From positions 91,385 to 155,384 of the forward strand of contig JAOABY010000001.1 of NCBI GenBank assembly GCA_026418115.1: 64,000 nucleotides of DNA, given 5' to 3'. Within the stretch, counting starts at the first letter, position 1. Every line of letters begins with the position of its first letter. Positions 1 through 9,531 of the stretch are shown here, piece after piece. Both the position numbers and the translations under genes were made by a program. The notes under the pieces are model-generated. The model saw only the letters and a list, made by a program, of their open reading frames with translations. It was not told the DNA's origin and searched no databases. This DNA comes from Spirochaetaceae bacterium. GTDB taxonomy: Bacteria; Spirochaetota; Spirochaetia; Treponematales; Rectinemataceae.

Positions 1-2053
1 CTTTCGATTCCAGCGTTTTCTCCAGTTGATTACGAAGCTCGCCAAGCTGTTTTTCGAGTGAGGCGAGCTCCCTGGCCCGGCTCTGCATGAGGGTTTCTGC
101 TGCAGAAAGTGCCTGCCGGACGGCATCGGAAGCCTGCTTGATTCGCTTGAGCATCTCCATGTCAGGAAGACTCATGGTACTGCTTTGGCCTGCCGCGACC
201 TCACTGGATGCCACAAGCGTTTCGAGTCTTGCCAACGCTGCATGCTGGCTTTCGAAAGACAGTACAAGGTCGGGGAACAGCTCGGCGGGCAGCGCCTCGG
301 GGCACCCTTCATTCGCTTGCCTGACAAGTAAGGCACACTGTTCGCGGAGACGGGAAGCCTGTTGTGCCAAGTGCGTAGAGAGATTTTCCCGACTCTTGCC
401 GAGAACTTCAAGGTCCTTCTCGCTTGAAATGCAGTCCCGCTTAACCTCGTCATATACCCGGCCGGCATCTTTCATTTCCTTTTCCGTGGGCGCACCAGCC
501 TCGCACACAGCCGGTCGAGGATGATGTTCCGAGCCACAGACAGGACAGGGCTTGCCTTCTTCAAGTGTGCTGGCAAGCAGAGCTGCCTGTGCTTCTCTGG
601 CGCGGCGTTCGAGTTCCTCCCGCACCGTGCGCGCCCGCTCAAGCCTGTTAATAAGGTCCTCGCTCTTTGCGCGTGCAGCCTCGATGTCAGCTTCATTGTC
701 CCTGAGTTTCTGAGCATCGGTGTCGTATTCAGTAAGCACCTGGATCAGAAGTTCCACGTTGTGGGTGAGTTCAGTTTCATACTGCCGGTACTGGGTCAGT
801 ACATCCTTCCAGCCGGTCAATGCCACCAGCGCGCTTTTCTGCTCCTCGCCTTGCTGGATCTGCGATCGGATGCTTGCAGCTTTGTGTTCGATATCGTCCA
901 GCCTGCGGTGTGTCTCCTGCAAATTCCTGGACAGAGATTCTTTTTTCTTCCATGCAGTAACCTGTGCCTCGAGTTCGGTGCAACGTGTGAGCAGAGATGC
1001 ACTCTGCTTTTCGAGATTCTCCTGGCGTTCTCGCTCTGCTTCAATCTCTTGCCGCTTATCCGCAAGAATCTGCCACTGATCGGCAGCATCCTGCACATCC
1101 GATACACTCTTCCACCATGCAACAAGGGTTGAGCCAAACTCCTGGCGCTGCACGGCAATGGCTTCGATCTGGCGGGCGGCCTTGAGCTGTTCCCGCAAGT
1201 GCTGATAATGTGGCATGCGTGTGTCCAGGCTTGCTGCCTCGAACGCCGCTTCACGTGCTTTCTGCAGGGATCCGAGTACGGTACGCAGATTGGCCAGCCT
1301 GCCCTCGAGTGCCTGCGCTTCCGATTCTTTCCGGGAGCAGGTTTGGGTGAGCGATTCGATATCGCCCGCAAGGTTTGCCAGCTCTTGTTCGGGTGCCTCG
1401 CCCAGCTCGCCTGCAAGCTTCTCCTCCTCCTGGTGTTTCTGATCCAGCATGCCTTTCAGTGTTCTTTCATGATCGGCTGCTCTCGTTGTTACGCGATCAT
1501 AGAGCGAAACATCAAAAAGCTTCTCAAGAATCGCGACGCGTTCCGTTGAATTCATTTCAAGGAATTTCTGGAACTCACCCTGTGGAAGCAGCACTATCTT
1601 CGAAAATTCTTCAACGCTCAGGCGAAGTATTTCCTTGATGCGTTCATTTGCCTCACGGGTCCGATCTGTCACCGCCTCGTATCTCGCTTCAGATTCATTG
1701 AAATGGTAGAGGGTTACTTCAGAGAGTTTCGTTTCCGTGTCTCCGTTGCGTTTCCGGCGGATGGATGGCAGTGTACGGTAGATCTTCCACTGCTCGCCAT
1801 TCGCCTGAAATTCGAATGACACCCAGGGAACGCAGTCTTCCGGAGAGAATCGAGACCTGAGTTCCTTCTCCAATGAGGCGCGGGCGCCAGGAGCCTTCCC
1901 GAACAGGGCATAACTCATCGCATCAAAGATAGTGGTCTTGCCGGAACCGGTTTTCCCAAAGATCAGGAAAAACTCATCGAGCTGAGAAAAATCAATTTCC
2001 TGGGCTGTAGGATAGGGGCCGATATGTTCAAACGCGAGGCGCAAAGGTTTCAT
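1..2053 (-). CDS. sbcC: SbcC/Rad50-type exonuclease subunit, C-terminal part outside window
   Basis: This is the ATPase subunit of the SbcCD nuclease, which opens hairpins and processes double-strand ends in the cytoplasm. Reading leftward from ATG at 2053, the frame stays open to base 1. It starts MKPLRLAFEHIGPY and carries Walker A GKTGSGKTT near residue 35. A long Glu/Arg/Gln-rich coiled coil follows, then the zinc-hook CPVC at about residues 503-506, followed by the start of the returning coil. About 684 residues are visible. The family usually has about 1,000, so the second coil and the Walker B/signature lobe lie beyond the edge. The ATG overlaps the sbcD TGA by ATGA, so the pair is translationally coupled. 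Confidence 0.93.
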   Translation of the reverse strand, partial: MKPLRLAFEHIGPYPTAQEIDFSQLDEFFLIFGKTGSGKTTIFDAMSYALFGKAPGARASLEKELRSRFSPEDCVPWVSFEFQANGEQWKIYRTLPSIRRKRNGDTETKLSEVTLYHFNESEARYEAVTDRTREANERIKEILRLSVEEFSKIVLLPQGEFQKFLEMNSTERVAILEKLFDVSLYDRVTTRAADHERTLKGMLDQKHQEEEKLAGELGEAPEQELANLAGDIESLTQTCSRKESEAQALEGRLANLRTVLGSLQKAREAAFEAASLDTRMPHYQHLREQLKAARQIEAIAVQRQEFGSTLVAWWKSVSDVQDAADQWQILADKRQEIEAERERQENLEKQSASLLTRCTELEAQVTAWKKKESLSRNLQETHRRLDDIEHKAASIRSQIQQGEEQKSALVALTGWKDVLTQYRQYETELTHNVELLIQVLTEYDTDAQKLRDNEADIEAARAKSEDLINRLERARTVREELERRAREAQAALLASTLEEGKPCPVCGSEHHPRPAVCEAGAPTEKEMKDAGRVYDEVKRDCISSEKDLEVLGKSRENLSTHLAQQASRLREQCALLVRQANEGCPEALPAELFPDLVLSFESQHAALARLETLVASSEVAAGQSSTMSLPDMEMLKRIKQASDAVRQALSAAETLMQSRARELASLEKQLGELRNQLEKTLESK

Positions 2054-3426
2054 GCCTGCACCTCCTCGTCAAGCAGAGAAAGGAAGGTTTCCATGAGGTC
2101 CTCATCAGGTTCCGTATCTTTAATATAGGAAGTAAAGGCTCGAAAGTGCTGTATGCAGCGATCCCGTGAAGTCATCTCGCGCTCTGCATCTCCGGCAGAG
2201 CCTGAGGTAGCACATGCGGTGTCTGATTCTTCGCCCTTCATGGTTGCAAATTTCCGCTCCAGCACATCCCATCGCAAGCCAAGCATATTCGGATAGACCT
2301 TGATCAGGTCGTCAAAGGCGTGGTGAATCTGGCGCTCATCGGTGAGATACGCCTCTATATAATCCTCATCTGGCTGATCGAGCCCGTCACCTCGTCGGAG
2401 CAGTTCTTCGAGGCTCCCACGTAGCCTTTTAAGGCGATGCAGAGGGTGCAGAGTAATCTGTGTCACTCGGTAAGGCGGATGATCTGCCGTGCCCGACTGT
2501 GAGTCGATCCCGGCGCTCTGGGGTACGACTGTGGTTGCTATGTCGGTGGCAAAAACCTTCTTTAAAGAATTGGATGGCTCATTGCACTTATCAGCATGGA
2601 TTTCCATGGTCAGTTCTACGTGGAGCATCCCCTTCTGCTGCTCACCTTCCGAGAAATCCATTGCATGGGGAGCGCCTGAATAATGAATGCCGGGAGCGAT
2701 TTCCTGCATTCGATGGAGGTGTCCCAGCGCAACATAGTCAAATCCTGCGAAAGTCTCCGCTGATACGGCCTCCGCTCCTCCAATGTAGGAGGTTTCGGTT
2801 TCGGAAATCTGAGCCCCTGCTACATAGCAGTGCGCTGCAAGCACATTGCAGGAATACCTTGAACGCAGAGGCTGAATCATCTCCATGATCGTATCGAAAT
2901 AGGCTTGCTGGCACAGCCTCTTTCTCGGTGTCTCTTCCGAATCGCCCCCTTGCAGCGCTGCTCTTCCTGAACGCTGTCTGAAAATCTCAAAAGCACCATG
3001 GCTTATGAAAGGCAAAGCCCAGATGGCCAGACGGGCTCCCTCCTTTTCGAGTACCGCAACAGGCTCGGTGTCTATCCTGTCCACAATATGAATGTTGACA
3101 GGCTTGAGCAATTCGGCTGCATAGGCAAGACGGCTCGAGGAATCATGATTGCCCGGCAATACCACTATGGGTGCTTCAGATGGCAATGCAGTGCGCAAAT
3201 CCGCCAGGAAGCGTCCAAACAGAACCAGCGACGATTCCGATGGTATGAGCCGGTCGAAAACATCTCCGCAGATCAGCACTGCATCCGGAGCCAGCCTGCC
3301 GGCCTGCGCGACAACCTGGTTCAGAACAAATCGCTGATCCTCCGCTAAATCTTTGCCTTTCAATGTCTTTCCAATATGAAGATCTGCCATGTGCAGCAGA
3401 GAGAAGCTTGTGGTTCTGTTTTTCAT
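2050..3426 (-). CDS. sbcD: SbcD/Mre11-type nuclease subunit
   Basis: This is the metallophosphoesterase nuclease partner of SbcC in double-strand-end and hairpin processing. The protein has 458 residues. The dimetal motifs appear in order: DLHIG (D15, H17), GDVFD, GNHDSSS, AAHC and GHLH. The C-terminal third is the capping and SbcC-contact region and is longer than in many bacteria. I place the start at the ATG at 3426, which has AAAGGGA about 6 nt upstream. Two in-frame starts further upstream (3453, 3480) have poorer spacing. The gene overlaps sbcC by 4 nt, giving a normal sbcDC operon order. Confidence 0.93.
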   Translation of the reverse strand: MKNRTTSFSLLHMADLHIGKTLKGKDLAEDQRFVLNQVVAQAGRLAPDAVLICGDVFDRLIPSESSLVLFGRFLADLRTALPSEAPIVVLPGNHDSSSRLAYAAELLKPVNIHIVDRIDTEPVAVLEKEGARLAIWALPFISHGAFEIFRQRSGRAALQGGDSEETPRKRLCQQAYFDTIMEMIQPLRSRYSCNVLAAHCYVAGAQISETETSYIGGAEAVSAETFAGFDYVALGHLHRMQEIAPGIHYSGAPHAMDFSEGEQQKGMLHVELTMEIHADKCNEPSNSLKKVFATDIATTVVPQSAGIDSQSGTADHPPYRVTQITLHPLHRLKRLRGSLEELLRRGDGLDQPDEDYIEAYLTDERQIHHAFDDLIKVYPNMLGLRWDVLERKFATMKGEESDTACATSGSAGDAEREMTSRDRCIQHFRAFTSYIKDTEPDEDLMETFLSLLDEEVQA

Positions 3427-3499
3427 TGTTGTCCCTTTCTTGAGAGGCTTCATTGTAGTATCTTGAACACCGGGACGCAACTCTCACAGGAGGATTGGC

Positions 3500-4483
3500 A
3501 TGCTCTACCGTCGTCTGGGATCAGCAGGCATCAAGGTATCGGTGCTGTCGCTCGGCTCATGGGTAACGTATGGGAAACAGGTCGATGTTGATGATGCAGT
3601 GAGCATGCTGCGTACTGCCTACGATCATGGCGTCAATTTCTTTGACAATGCGGAGGCCTATGCGCGCGGAGAGTCTGAACGCATCATGGGCCAGGCTTTC
3701 CGTAAGCTCGGCTGGCGCCGCGGGTCATATCTTGTGTCTACCAAGCTATTCTGGGGGCTCAACGAAGGTCCTAACGAGAAAAACACACTCAACCGCAAAT
3801 ATCTGCTCGAAGCGATTGAAGGAAGCCTTGAGCGCCTTGGCATGCGGTACGTAGATTTCCTTTTCTGTCACCGCCCCGACCCCGAAACCCCCATCGAAGA
3901 GACCGTGTGGGCCATGCACGACATTGTCTCCTTGGGGAAAGCGCTGTATTGGGGTACGAGCGAATGGTCTGCCGATCAGATCAGGGAAGCCTGGGATATT
4001 GCAGACCGCCGCAATCTGCGAAAGCCGCAGATGGAACAGCCGCAGTATTCCCTTCTGGTCCGCGACAAGGTAGAGCGCGAATTTGCCCGTCTCTACGAGG
4101 GTATAGGATTGGGACTGACCACCTGGAGTCCGCTTGCAGGTGGTCTCCTCTCCGGCAAGTACGCCAACGGTATTCCCGATGGCACTCGCTTCTCGCTTCC
4201 CGGCATGGAATGGCTCAAGGAGCGCTGGTTCAAGGATGAGATGGTGAAGGCAGTGGAAGGGCTCAGACCTATTGCCAACGAGCTGGGCTGCACCATGAGC
4301 CAGCTCGCCATAGCCTGGTGCGCTCGCAATCCGCATGTCAGCACGGTCATCACAGGGGCAAGCCGCATCGAACAGCTAGAAGAGAACCTGAAAGCGCTCG
4401 ACGTAATGCCTGCATTGACGCCAGATGTGCTGGCCCGAATCGATGCAGCACTTCTCCCGGTCATGCAACGCCAGTCCCTCTGA
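3500..4483 (+). CDS. Aldo/keto reductase, KCNAB/YghZ type
   Basis: This is an NADPH-dependent oxidoreductase of the aldo/keto reductase superfamily, probably cytosolic and acting on small aldehydes or ketones. At 327 residues it has family length. The catalytic set is visible: D49 and Y54 in FDNAEAY, K82 in VSTKLFWG, and the His in FCHRPDP. The wording GSWVTYG, the E-S-E-R-I-M-G stretch and the [14 protein letters not shown] loop point to the potassium-channel beta-subunit-like branch rather than the xylose-reductase branch. AGGAGG lies 7 nt before the ATG. It is divergent from sbcD, with a short shared promoter region. The substrate cannot be read from the sequence. Confidence 0.9.
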   Translation: MLYRRLGSAGIKVSVLSLGSWVTYGKQVDVDDAVSMLRTAYDHGVNFFDNAEAYARGESERIMGQAFRKLGWRRGSYLVSTKLFWGLNEGPNEKNTLNRKYLLEAIEGSLERLGMRYVDFLFCHRPDPETPIEETVWAMHDIVSLGKALYWGTSEWSADQIREAWDIADRRNLRKPQMEQPQYSLLVRDKVEREFARLYEGIGLGLTTWSPLAGGLLSGKYANGIPDGTRFSLPGMEWLKERWFKDEMVKAVEGLRPIANELGCTMSQLAIAWCARNPHVSTVITGASRIEQLEENLKALDVMPALTPDVLARIDAALLPVMQRQSL

Positions 4484-4490
4484 AAGAAAA

Positions 4491-4513
4491 GGCGCTCCCT
4501 TCGTGGGAGCGCC
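4491..4513 (-). terminator. Intrinsic terminator between convergent genes
   Basis: A perfect 9-bp stem (GGCGCTCCC / GGGAGCGCC) has a 5-nt loop. Reading the minus strand it is followed by TTTTCTTTC, so it ends the leftward operon of the aspartoacylase-like gene. The plus side has no U-tract, so it would serve the aldo/keto reductase gene only weakly. Confidence 0.75.
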
Positions 4514-4541
4514 CTGTGCTCCTGGCACCTGGCTTGAGGCC

Positions 4542-5681
4542 TCAGCTCTGTGGCGCTGAGGGTGGATTGAGCCAAGCTCCCAGCCCATCGGTCATCAGGT
4601 CATCATAGCTGGGCAGCCCTTCAAATTCGAGCGGCTGGTCCTCATGAGAGAGCGTCCACGAGAATGCCAGCTCCTGGATTCCTGCAAGGTGCCGTCCTAC
4701 CCTCTCATCAAGAGGATGCCCCTTTTCATCATACGGCACATAGAGCCTGCCGAGCCTGGCGGCGCGCACGTACCACTTGTCCTTGCCGGTCAGCACCAGC
4801 GCCTCATCGGTACGGCCTCTGAGCCGTCCCTGGGAGGCGTTCGCTGTTTCCATCAGCACCGGCAGAGTGTCGGTGAAATCGCCAAGTTCGCGGTGCGTGA
4901 GTCCTCTCAGATTGACCGGTGAAGGCTCGAGCCTGATGGCGATATCCTGCATTTCGAGACCGAGCACCGTATCCGAGGCAAGCGACATGGCCTTGGGGTG
5001 GGCAACTATCGCATTGATGACGGGATATTCAGGTGATGCCTCATGCAGGTCCACGGTAATCGTGATGTTTTCCTGCTTGATGAGCTGCACGATACCATAG
5101 CAGATGCGCTCGGTGAGCGTACCATCCGGCCTGCCGGGGTATCCTCGATTGAGGTTGCGTGTTTCGCTGCCGGAGAGAGTCTGGCCAGAGGAGGCATGTA
5201 TGTACACATTGGGATCAGGCCACTGATGGATAGGGTTGGTTGCCCTTGAGCCATAGCGGAATACTCTTGGTCCCGCAGGAGTCTGAATGGTGAACTTCTG
5301 AGGAGCTCCTTCCTGGGCATCATTGTGTGTGAATCCTGATGCATTTGCCCGCGGGATGACATACAGCGTGCCTGAAGGAAGCTGGGCTCTCTCTATAAGC
5401 ATGACCGCGGCGAGGTGTCCGGAAGGTTCGTTGGGATGAGTGCCACCCAGTACCAGCATGGAAGCACCCGGTTTGGCGCCACGCAGTATGTATACTTCAG
5501 TATCGCCAGGGCTCCCTTTGAGCCCAGGGAACCAGTCCGAGAGCATCTTGATCTCCGATACCCCTGGTCCCTTCACAATGGGAGTCTGCTTCCGCGCTTC
5601 GAGAAAGGAAGTACCAGCGATCGCTGCCGCAATGAGGGCAACCGCAGCACAGAGTATTGCAGTGATGGTATGCTTTTTCAT
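4542..5681 (-). CDS. Exported succinylglutamate desuccinylase/aspartoacylase-like (M14 clan) zinc hydrolase
   Basis: A 379-residue predicted zinc-dependent hydrolase of the AstE/AspA group in the carboxypeptidase-A clan. Residues 1-30 form a hydrophobic N-terminal signal or anchor, so the enzyme should act outside the inner membrane. The first zinc-binding pair is in GGTHPNE (H and E). The third ligand is in VDLHEA, and RNLNRGYPG supplies the substrate arginine and asparagine. It follows a 44-residue membrane peptide gene and a TRAP-like permease in one operon whose first gene is gamma-glutamyltransferase. I infer that it trims N-acyl or gamma-linked amino acids before or during uptake. The exact substrate is unknown. 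Its ribosome site GAGGAG overlaps the stop of the small gene before it. Confidence 0.72.
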   Translation of the reverse strand: MKKHTITAILCAAVALIAAAIAGTSFLEARKQTPIVKGPGVSEIKMLSDWFPGLKGSPGDTEVYILRGAKPGASMLVLGGTHPNEPSGHLAAVMLIERAQLPSGTLYVIPRANASGFTHNDAQEGAPQKFTIQTPAGPRVFRYGSRATNPIHQWPDPNVYIHASSGQTLSGSETRNLNRGYPGRPDGTLTERICYGIVQLIKQENITITVDLHEASPEYPVINAIVAHPKAMSLASDTVLGLEMQDIAIRLEPSPVNLRGLTHRELGDFTDTLPVLMETANASQGRLRGRTDEALVLTGKDKWYVRAARLGRLYVPYDEKGHPLDERVGRHLAGIQELAFSWTLSHEDQPLEFEGLPSYDDLMTDGLGAWLNPPSAPQS

Positions 5682-5691
5682 GCAATGCTCC

Positions 5692-5835
5692 TCATTTTAT
5701 CAGTAAGAGCCGTAGCAGCAGCGGCACCATGACCATCGCTGCAGTAACCTGCAGAGACGGTTTTTTTGTGCTGAACAGCACCCAGAGCGTCAGACCGAGT
5801 ACCATTGCGAGTATGGCAAGGTAGATATACAGCAT
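5692..5835 (-). CDS. Small hydrophobic membrane protein, 44 residues
   Basis: A short gene with an ATG at 5835, behind AGGAGG 9 nt upstream, and a TGA at 5692-5694. It begins MLYIYLAILAMVLGLTLWVL, a clear transmembrane helix. After S-T-K-K-P-S a second hydrophobic stretch (AAMVMVPLLLRLLLIK) runs to the end. It lies 13 nt after the stop of the DctM-like permease, and its own stop overlaps the ribosome site of the aspartoacylase-like gene, so it is embedded in the operon. Its position suggests a small accessory subunit of the permease, in place of the missing DctQ. That is inference: I do not recognise the family. Confidence 0.68.
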   Translation of the reverse strand: MLYIYLAILAMVLGLTLWVLFSTKKPSLQVTAAMVMVPLLLRLLLIK

Positions 5836-5848
5836 GTGGGTGTTCCTC

Positions 5849-7132
5849 CTAGTACAGAGCCCTGATCTGCCGGGAGAACAGAATAAAGGTCAGTGCCACC
5901 GCAATGATGAGCAGGGCGGGAACCAGCAGCTTTTTCAGGATAGTGCCATACTTTTCGATACCTACCACCTTGGCTGCGAAAATGGCCGCAAGTGCGGTGG
6001 GAGGCATGAAATCGCCGAGCGCCGCAATCAACGACAGAGACGCAGCGGTTATGATCTGATCTCTCCCAAGCAGTGCGAGCATGAAGGGTACTCCCAGAAC
6101 GCTTGCTGCACCAAATGCCGATATGGCGCCAAACAGCGGTATCGAAATTGCAATCATCACCAGCAGAAGCTCCTGCGGTACCGACAGAGCATTGACCACA
6201 ATGAAACCGCGCACGCCTGTGGCAGTCATCACCTGGATGAGCATGCCCACACCAACAAGGATGCCAAGTACCGGCAGGGCATCTTCCATTGCCTTCCTGG
6301 CTGACTGGAGGATGTCAAACCGTTTGCCTGCAATCCAGGTGAGTGCGGTTCCCAGAAGGAAGATCAGCGGCATACCCAGACTGAGTACACGCGGGAATGC
6401 CTTTTCAAGCACCATGAGTACAAGCACCACCACAATAGGCGCAAAAAGCTTGATTGCACCGTACTGCTGCAGCGTACTGAAATCGAGCGACTCGACAACC
6501 TTCGCCTGATCCACTCCCCGCACCTTGCGCCAGCCGAACCACAGCGCAAACACGATCGCCAGCGGTATGGTAAGCAGAAGAAGTGGTATCTCAAACCCGA
6601 CATATGGCATGTCGATACCGCCACCTATGATCATGACGGGAATATTGACCGGCGGAGCTATCATTCCGAGGATGGCTGCAAGCGAAATGAGCGCGCCGGC
6701 ATCAACTTTGCTCATACCCATCACAAAGAACATGGGCGCTACCACTGCTCCGGCAGTGAGCACCGATGCCGTTGAGCTGCCCGTAATCATGCCGGGAACC
6801 ATGATCACCAGTGTGAGCAGGATCATGAGAAGGGACGGAACCTTGTGGAATCGCTTGACGACAACAGCCGTCAGTGCCTCGAGAGCACCGGAGTCCCGGA
6901 ATCCCATCATGAACATCATTGCCGTAGCAATGGTCAGAATGGTATCAACATAGCCAAATGTGCCTTCGACCAGATGACGGATGGGATCCTGCAGCCCGCC
7001 CGCAAGCGCTCCAGCGGTAGCTGCAACCAGCATGGAGGCAGCTACAGGCCACTTAAGCAGAAAGCAGCCAGCGGCGAAGACACCAACCATCAATATAAAA
7101 AGAAGAAATTCAGGTGACACCACAACCTCCAT
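5849..7132 (-). CDS. TRAP-type large permease (DctM-like), without DctP or DctQ nearby
   Basis: About 427 residues with 11-12 hydrophobic segments, the size and layout of the DctM large subunit of TRAP transporters. It has family-like GMITGSSTASVLTAGAVVAP, AAILGMIAPPVNIPVMIIGG and the mirrored GDFMPPTALAAIFAAK. Such proteins import organic acids with sodium or protons and normally need a binding protein and a small membrane subunit. Neither is adjacent. Instead an exported DUF6305-like protein lies upstream and a 44-residue membrane peptide downstream. Start: the GTG at 7135 and ATG at 7132 both overlap the upstream TGA, so translation is coupled, and I chose the ATG. It may belong to a related ion-transporter-superfamily branch. 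Confidence 0.72.
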   Translation of the reverse strand: MEVVVSPEFLLFILMVGVFAAGCFLLKWPVAASMLVAATAGALAGGLQDPIRHLVEGTFGYVDTILTIATAMMFMMGFRDSGALEALTAVVVKRFHKVPSLLMILLTLVIMVPGMITGSSTASVLTAGAVVAPMFFVMGMSKVDAGALISLAAILGMIAPPVNIPVMIIGGGIDMPYVGFEIPLLLLTIPLAIVFALWFGWRKVRGVDQAKVVESLDFSTLQQYGAIKLFAPIVVVLVLMVLEKAFPRVLSLGMPLIFLLGTALTWIAGKRFDILQSARKAMEDALPVLGILVGVGMLIQVMTATGVRGFIVVNALSVPQELLLVMIAISIPLFGAISAFGAASVLGVPFMLALLGRDQIITAASLSLIAALGDFMPPTALAAIFAAKVVGIEKYGTILKKLLVPALLIIAVALTFILFSRQIRALY

Positions 7133-7701
7133 CACTTGTTGAAGGCTGCTGCAAGAGGGTCGCCCGCCTGCGTGATTTTCTGCACGATATCGAGCGGTAT
7201 TTTGGTGCCGCAGAGTTTGGTGAACAGACCATCACCATTGCCGTCTTCAACTACGATGACGTAATCACAGAGGGGTACTGCAGCATTGATGAATCTGTCG
7301 GAGAGTTCGCCGCGCCTGGCTTCACCTCCAATGTGAAGGCCTATTATCTTCATGCCTTTCTGTCGCGCTGCCGTAAGCAATGCCTTTGCGCGATCCAGCT
7401 CGGCTTCTGCAGAAATGCCCGCGGCACCAAGGCCTTTGGAAGAGCCCCCAATGACGACCACCAGTGTCCTGGCATTGGAAGATGCCAGAGCTGGCGCTTT
7501 TACCAGAGAATCAAAGGTGAATTGCAACTTGGCCCGGGTCATGAGGGTTTTCACCATTTCTGCATCTGCACTCTGACCAATGGAGGTGAGCAAGGCAGGC
7601 TGATCGGCAATTGGAGCCTTCAGGTTGAATGCAAAAAGGGGAGCAACTGTAGCCAAGGCTATCAGAGCAAGTACGAAGGAAAACTTTGCTGTGCGAATCA
7701 T
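7132..7701 (-). CDS. Exported DUF6305-like protein
   Basis: A 189-residue protein with a signal peptide (MIRTAKFSFVLALIALATVA, cleaved near PLFAFN). A compact alpha/beta domain follows: LVVVIGGSSKGLGAAG near residue 80, MKIIGLHIGGEARRG, then VIVVEDGNGDGLF. This resembles the DUF6305 family as I remember it, whose biochemical role is not known to me. It lies between gamma-glutamyltransferase and the DctM-like permease. Given the lack of a DctP protein it may serve as the extracytoplasmic partner of that permease. The ATG at 7701 has AGAGG 8 nt upstream and beats the ATG at 7719, which lacks a site. Confidence 0.6.
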   Translation of the reverse strand: MIRTAKFSFVLALIALATVAPLFAFNLKAPIADQPALLTSIGQSADAEMVKTLMTRAKLQFTFDSLVKAPALASSNARTLVVVIGGSSKGLGAAGISAEAELDRAKALLTAARQKGMKIIGLHIGGEARRGELSDRFINAAVPLCDYVIVVEDGNGDGLFTKLCGTKIPLDIVQKITQAGDPLAAAFNK

Positions 7702-7729
7702 GTATATACCTCTTGTCATGGAAAGTGGA

Positions 7730-7765
7730 GAGCAGCCGGCTCCCCGACGGGGCAGCCGGCTGCTC
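7730..7765 (-). other. Strong intercistronic hairpin
   Basis: A perfect 12-bp inverted repeat (GAGCAGCCGGCT / AGCCGGCTGCTC) whose interior holds a further CCCC/GGGG pair. It sits between gamma-glutamyltransferase (stop 7806) and the DUF6305-like gene (start 7701). No run of U follows on the minus strand. It fits an RNA-stability or attenuation element that separates expression of the first gene from the rest, rather than a full terminator. Confidence 0.6.
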
Positions 7766-7805
7766 GAATTTCTAGAATGCAGGTTATGGCTAAGCCGTCA
7801 CCCTT

Positions 7806-9491
7806 TCAGAACGCTGCTGCCTGTCCGTCGCGTCTTGGATCGGCGCCACCGTACAGCAGACCTTTGTCATAGTCATACAGGACTGCATGGACACCGCCAA
7901 AGTAGGCATCATAATCTCCACGCACCGTGATGGTGTGGCCAAGTTTCTTCAAGCCTTCATAGGCATTGATCGAGTAGCGGCCTTCAAGGTTGAGATTGCC
8001 CGACGCCATCTGGAACACACGTGGCGCCATGATGGCATCCTGGATGGGCACTCCAAAGTCAACAACTGCGGAAATGACCTGGGCGACTGTCGGGAAGATG
8101 CGGGTAGCACCGGGCGAGCCAATTGCCATGAAGGAACGGCCCTTCGGGTCAAGCACAAGAGTCGGGCTCATGCTTGAGAGCGGGCGCTTTCCGGGCTCTA
8201 CCGAGTTGACCGACCCAGGGGTGGCGACGAAGTCGTCCATCTCATCATTCATGATGAACCCGAAGCCTGGAATGGTGACACCAGATCCGAAGAAGTAATT
8301 GATGGTCTTGGTGATGGCGACCATGTTGCCGTCCTTGTCCATCACTGAAAGATGCGTGGTTGAACCAGACTCATATTTCGAGGGGTCGCCGGCTGTGACC
8401 GATGCTGCAGGCTTTTCCATGCTGATCTTGGCTGCCAGTTCCTTCGCATATGCTTTGCTGGTGAGACCGGTGAGCGGTACCTTTACGAATTCCGTATCGG
8501 CCATGTACTTAGCTCGATCCGCGAAGGTCAGCTTGAGAATCTCGGCCCAGAGGTGTGCATTGGCGGTGTTCTGCCAGCCGATCTTCTTCATGTCGAAGTT
8601 TTCGAGAATGTTCAGCATCTGGATGAGGTGCGTGCCACCGGACGAAGCAGGAGGCACCGAGTAAATGGTATAGCCTCTGTAGGTTCCCACCACAGGCTTG
8701 CGGATCTTGATCTCGTACTTTGCAAGATCCTCCAGCGTCATGATACCGCCACGTTTCTGAACTTCTGCGACGATTGCCTCGGCGATATCTCCCTTATAAA
8801 TGGCATCGGCACCTTCCATCCCGATTCTCACCAGCGTCTTGGCGAGATCGGGATTGTAGATCACATCCCCCACCTCATAGGGAAGCCCATCTTTAAGGTA
8901 AATTTTCGCTCCATTCTCGTATTTGACCAGCTTCTGGTAGTTGTCCTTGATGATGGAAGCGAGGTTTACCGTTACGGGAACGCCTTTGAGAGCCCAGTTA
9001 ATGGCTGGCTGCACGATATCCATGCGGCTGAGTTTGCCTGAGCCAAAGTGCTCAAATGCATACAGCAGACCTTTGACTTCTCCTGGGACGCCGACAGCAA
9101 GCCCGCCCTCAATGGTGGAATTCGGCACTACCTTGCCATCCGGGCCGAGGTACATGGTTGGAGTGGACTTCATGGGTGCGACTTCGCGGAAATCGATAAC
9201 CACCGCCTCAGGCATGTCCTTCATCTTGATGATCATGAAGCCGCCGCCTCCGATTCCCGAAGCATTGGGTTCAAGCACTCCCAGCGCAAAGGCGGTTGCA
9301 ATGGCTGCATCTACAGCATTGCCGCCCTGCTTCAGGATATCGATACCTACCTGTGATGCTTCAGGCTTGGCAGCAGCCACCACGCCGTTTGATCCCACGG
9401 CAGCCCTGCCATACAGATTGACCGGCAACTGCGCAGACACCGCGCCCAAGGCGAGCGTCAGCAGCGCCATAACCGCCAGACTCTTTTTCAT
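7806..9491 (-). CDS. ggt: Gamma-glutamyltransferase
   Basis: A secreted N-terminal-nucleophile enzyme that cleaves or transfers gamma-glutamyl groups, for example from glutathione. The protein has 561 residues with a signal peptide (MKKSLAVMALLTLALGAVSA). GNAVDAAIATAFALGVLEP and GIGGGGFM belong to the large subunit. The self-cleavage Thr lies in ESGSTTHLSVMDKDGN, with GSPGATRIF in the small subunit. The chosen ATG at 9491 has GGAGG 5 nt upstream. A start 12 nt earlier would overlap that site. It heads the operon with the DUF6305-like protein, the permease and the zinc hydrolase, which suggests use of gamma-glutamyl compounds as an amino-acid source. Confidence 0.93.
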   Translation of the reverse strand: MKKSLAVMALLTLALGAVSAQLPVNLYGRAAVGSNGVVAAAKPEASQVGIDILKQGGNAVDAAIATAFALGVLEPNASGIGGGGFMIIKMKDMPEAVVIDFREVAPMKSTPTMYLGPDGKVVPNSTIEGGLAVGVPGEVKGLLYAFEHFGSGKLSRMDIVQPAINWALKGVPVTVNLASIIKDNYQKLVKYENGAKIYLKDGLPYEVGDVIYNPDLAKTLVRIGMEGADAIYKGDIAEAIVAEVQKRGGIMTLEDLAKYEIKIRKPVVGTYRGYTIYSVPPASSGGTHLIQMLNILENFDMKKIGWQNTANAHLWAEILKLTFADRAKYMADTEFVKVPLTGLTSKAYAKELAAKISMEKPAASVTAGDPSKYESGSTTHLSVMDKDGNMVAITKTINYFFGSGVTIPGFGFIMNDEMDDFVATPGSVNSVEPGKRPLSSMSPTLVLDPKGRSFMAIGSPGATRIFPTVAQVISAVVDFGVPIQDAIMAPRVFQMASGNLNLEGRYSINAYEGLKKLGHTITVRGDYDAYFGGVHAVLYDYDKGLLYGGADPRRDGQAAAF

Positions 9492-9531
9492 ACGCACCTC
9501 CATTTTCTTTTCATCCTGAAAATATGAACTA

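Noticed and set aside
521..1132. 203-residue plus-strand open frame across sbcC
   Set aside because: It lies antisense to the clear coiled-coil region of sbcC and its product is Cys/Leu-rich with no fold. It is a shadow of minus-strand coding.
3746..4336. 196-residue minus-strand open frame opposite the aldo/keto reductase
   Set aside because: It is antisense to a well-supported enzyme gene and lacks a ribosome site.
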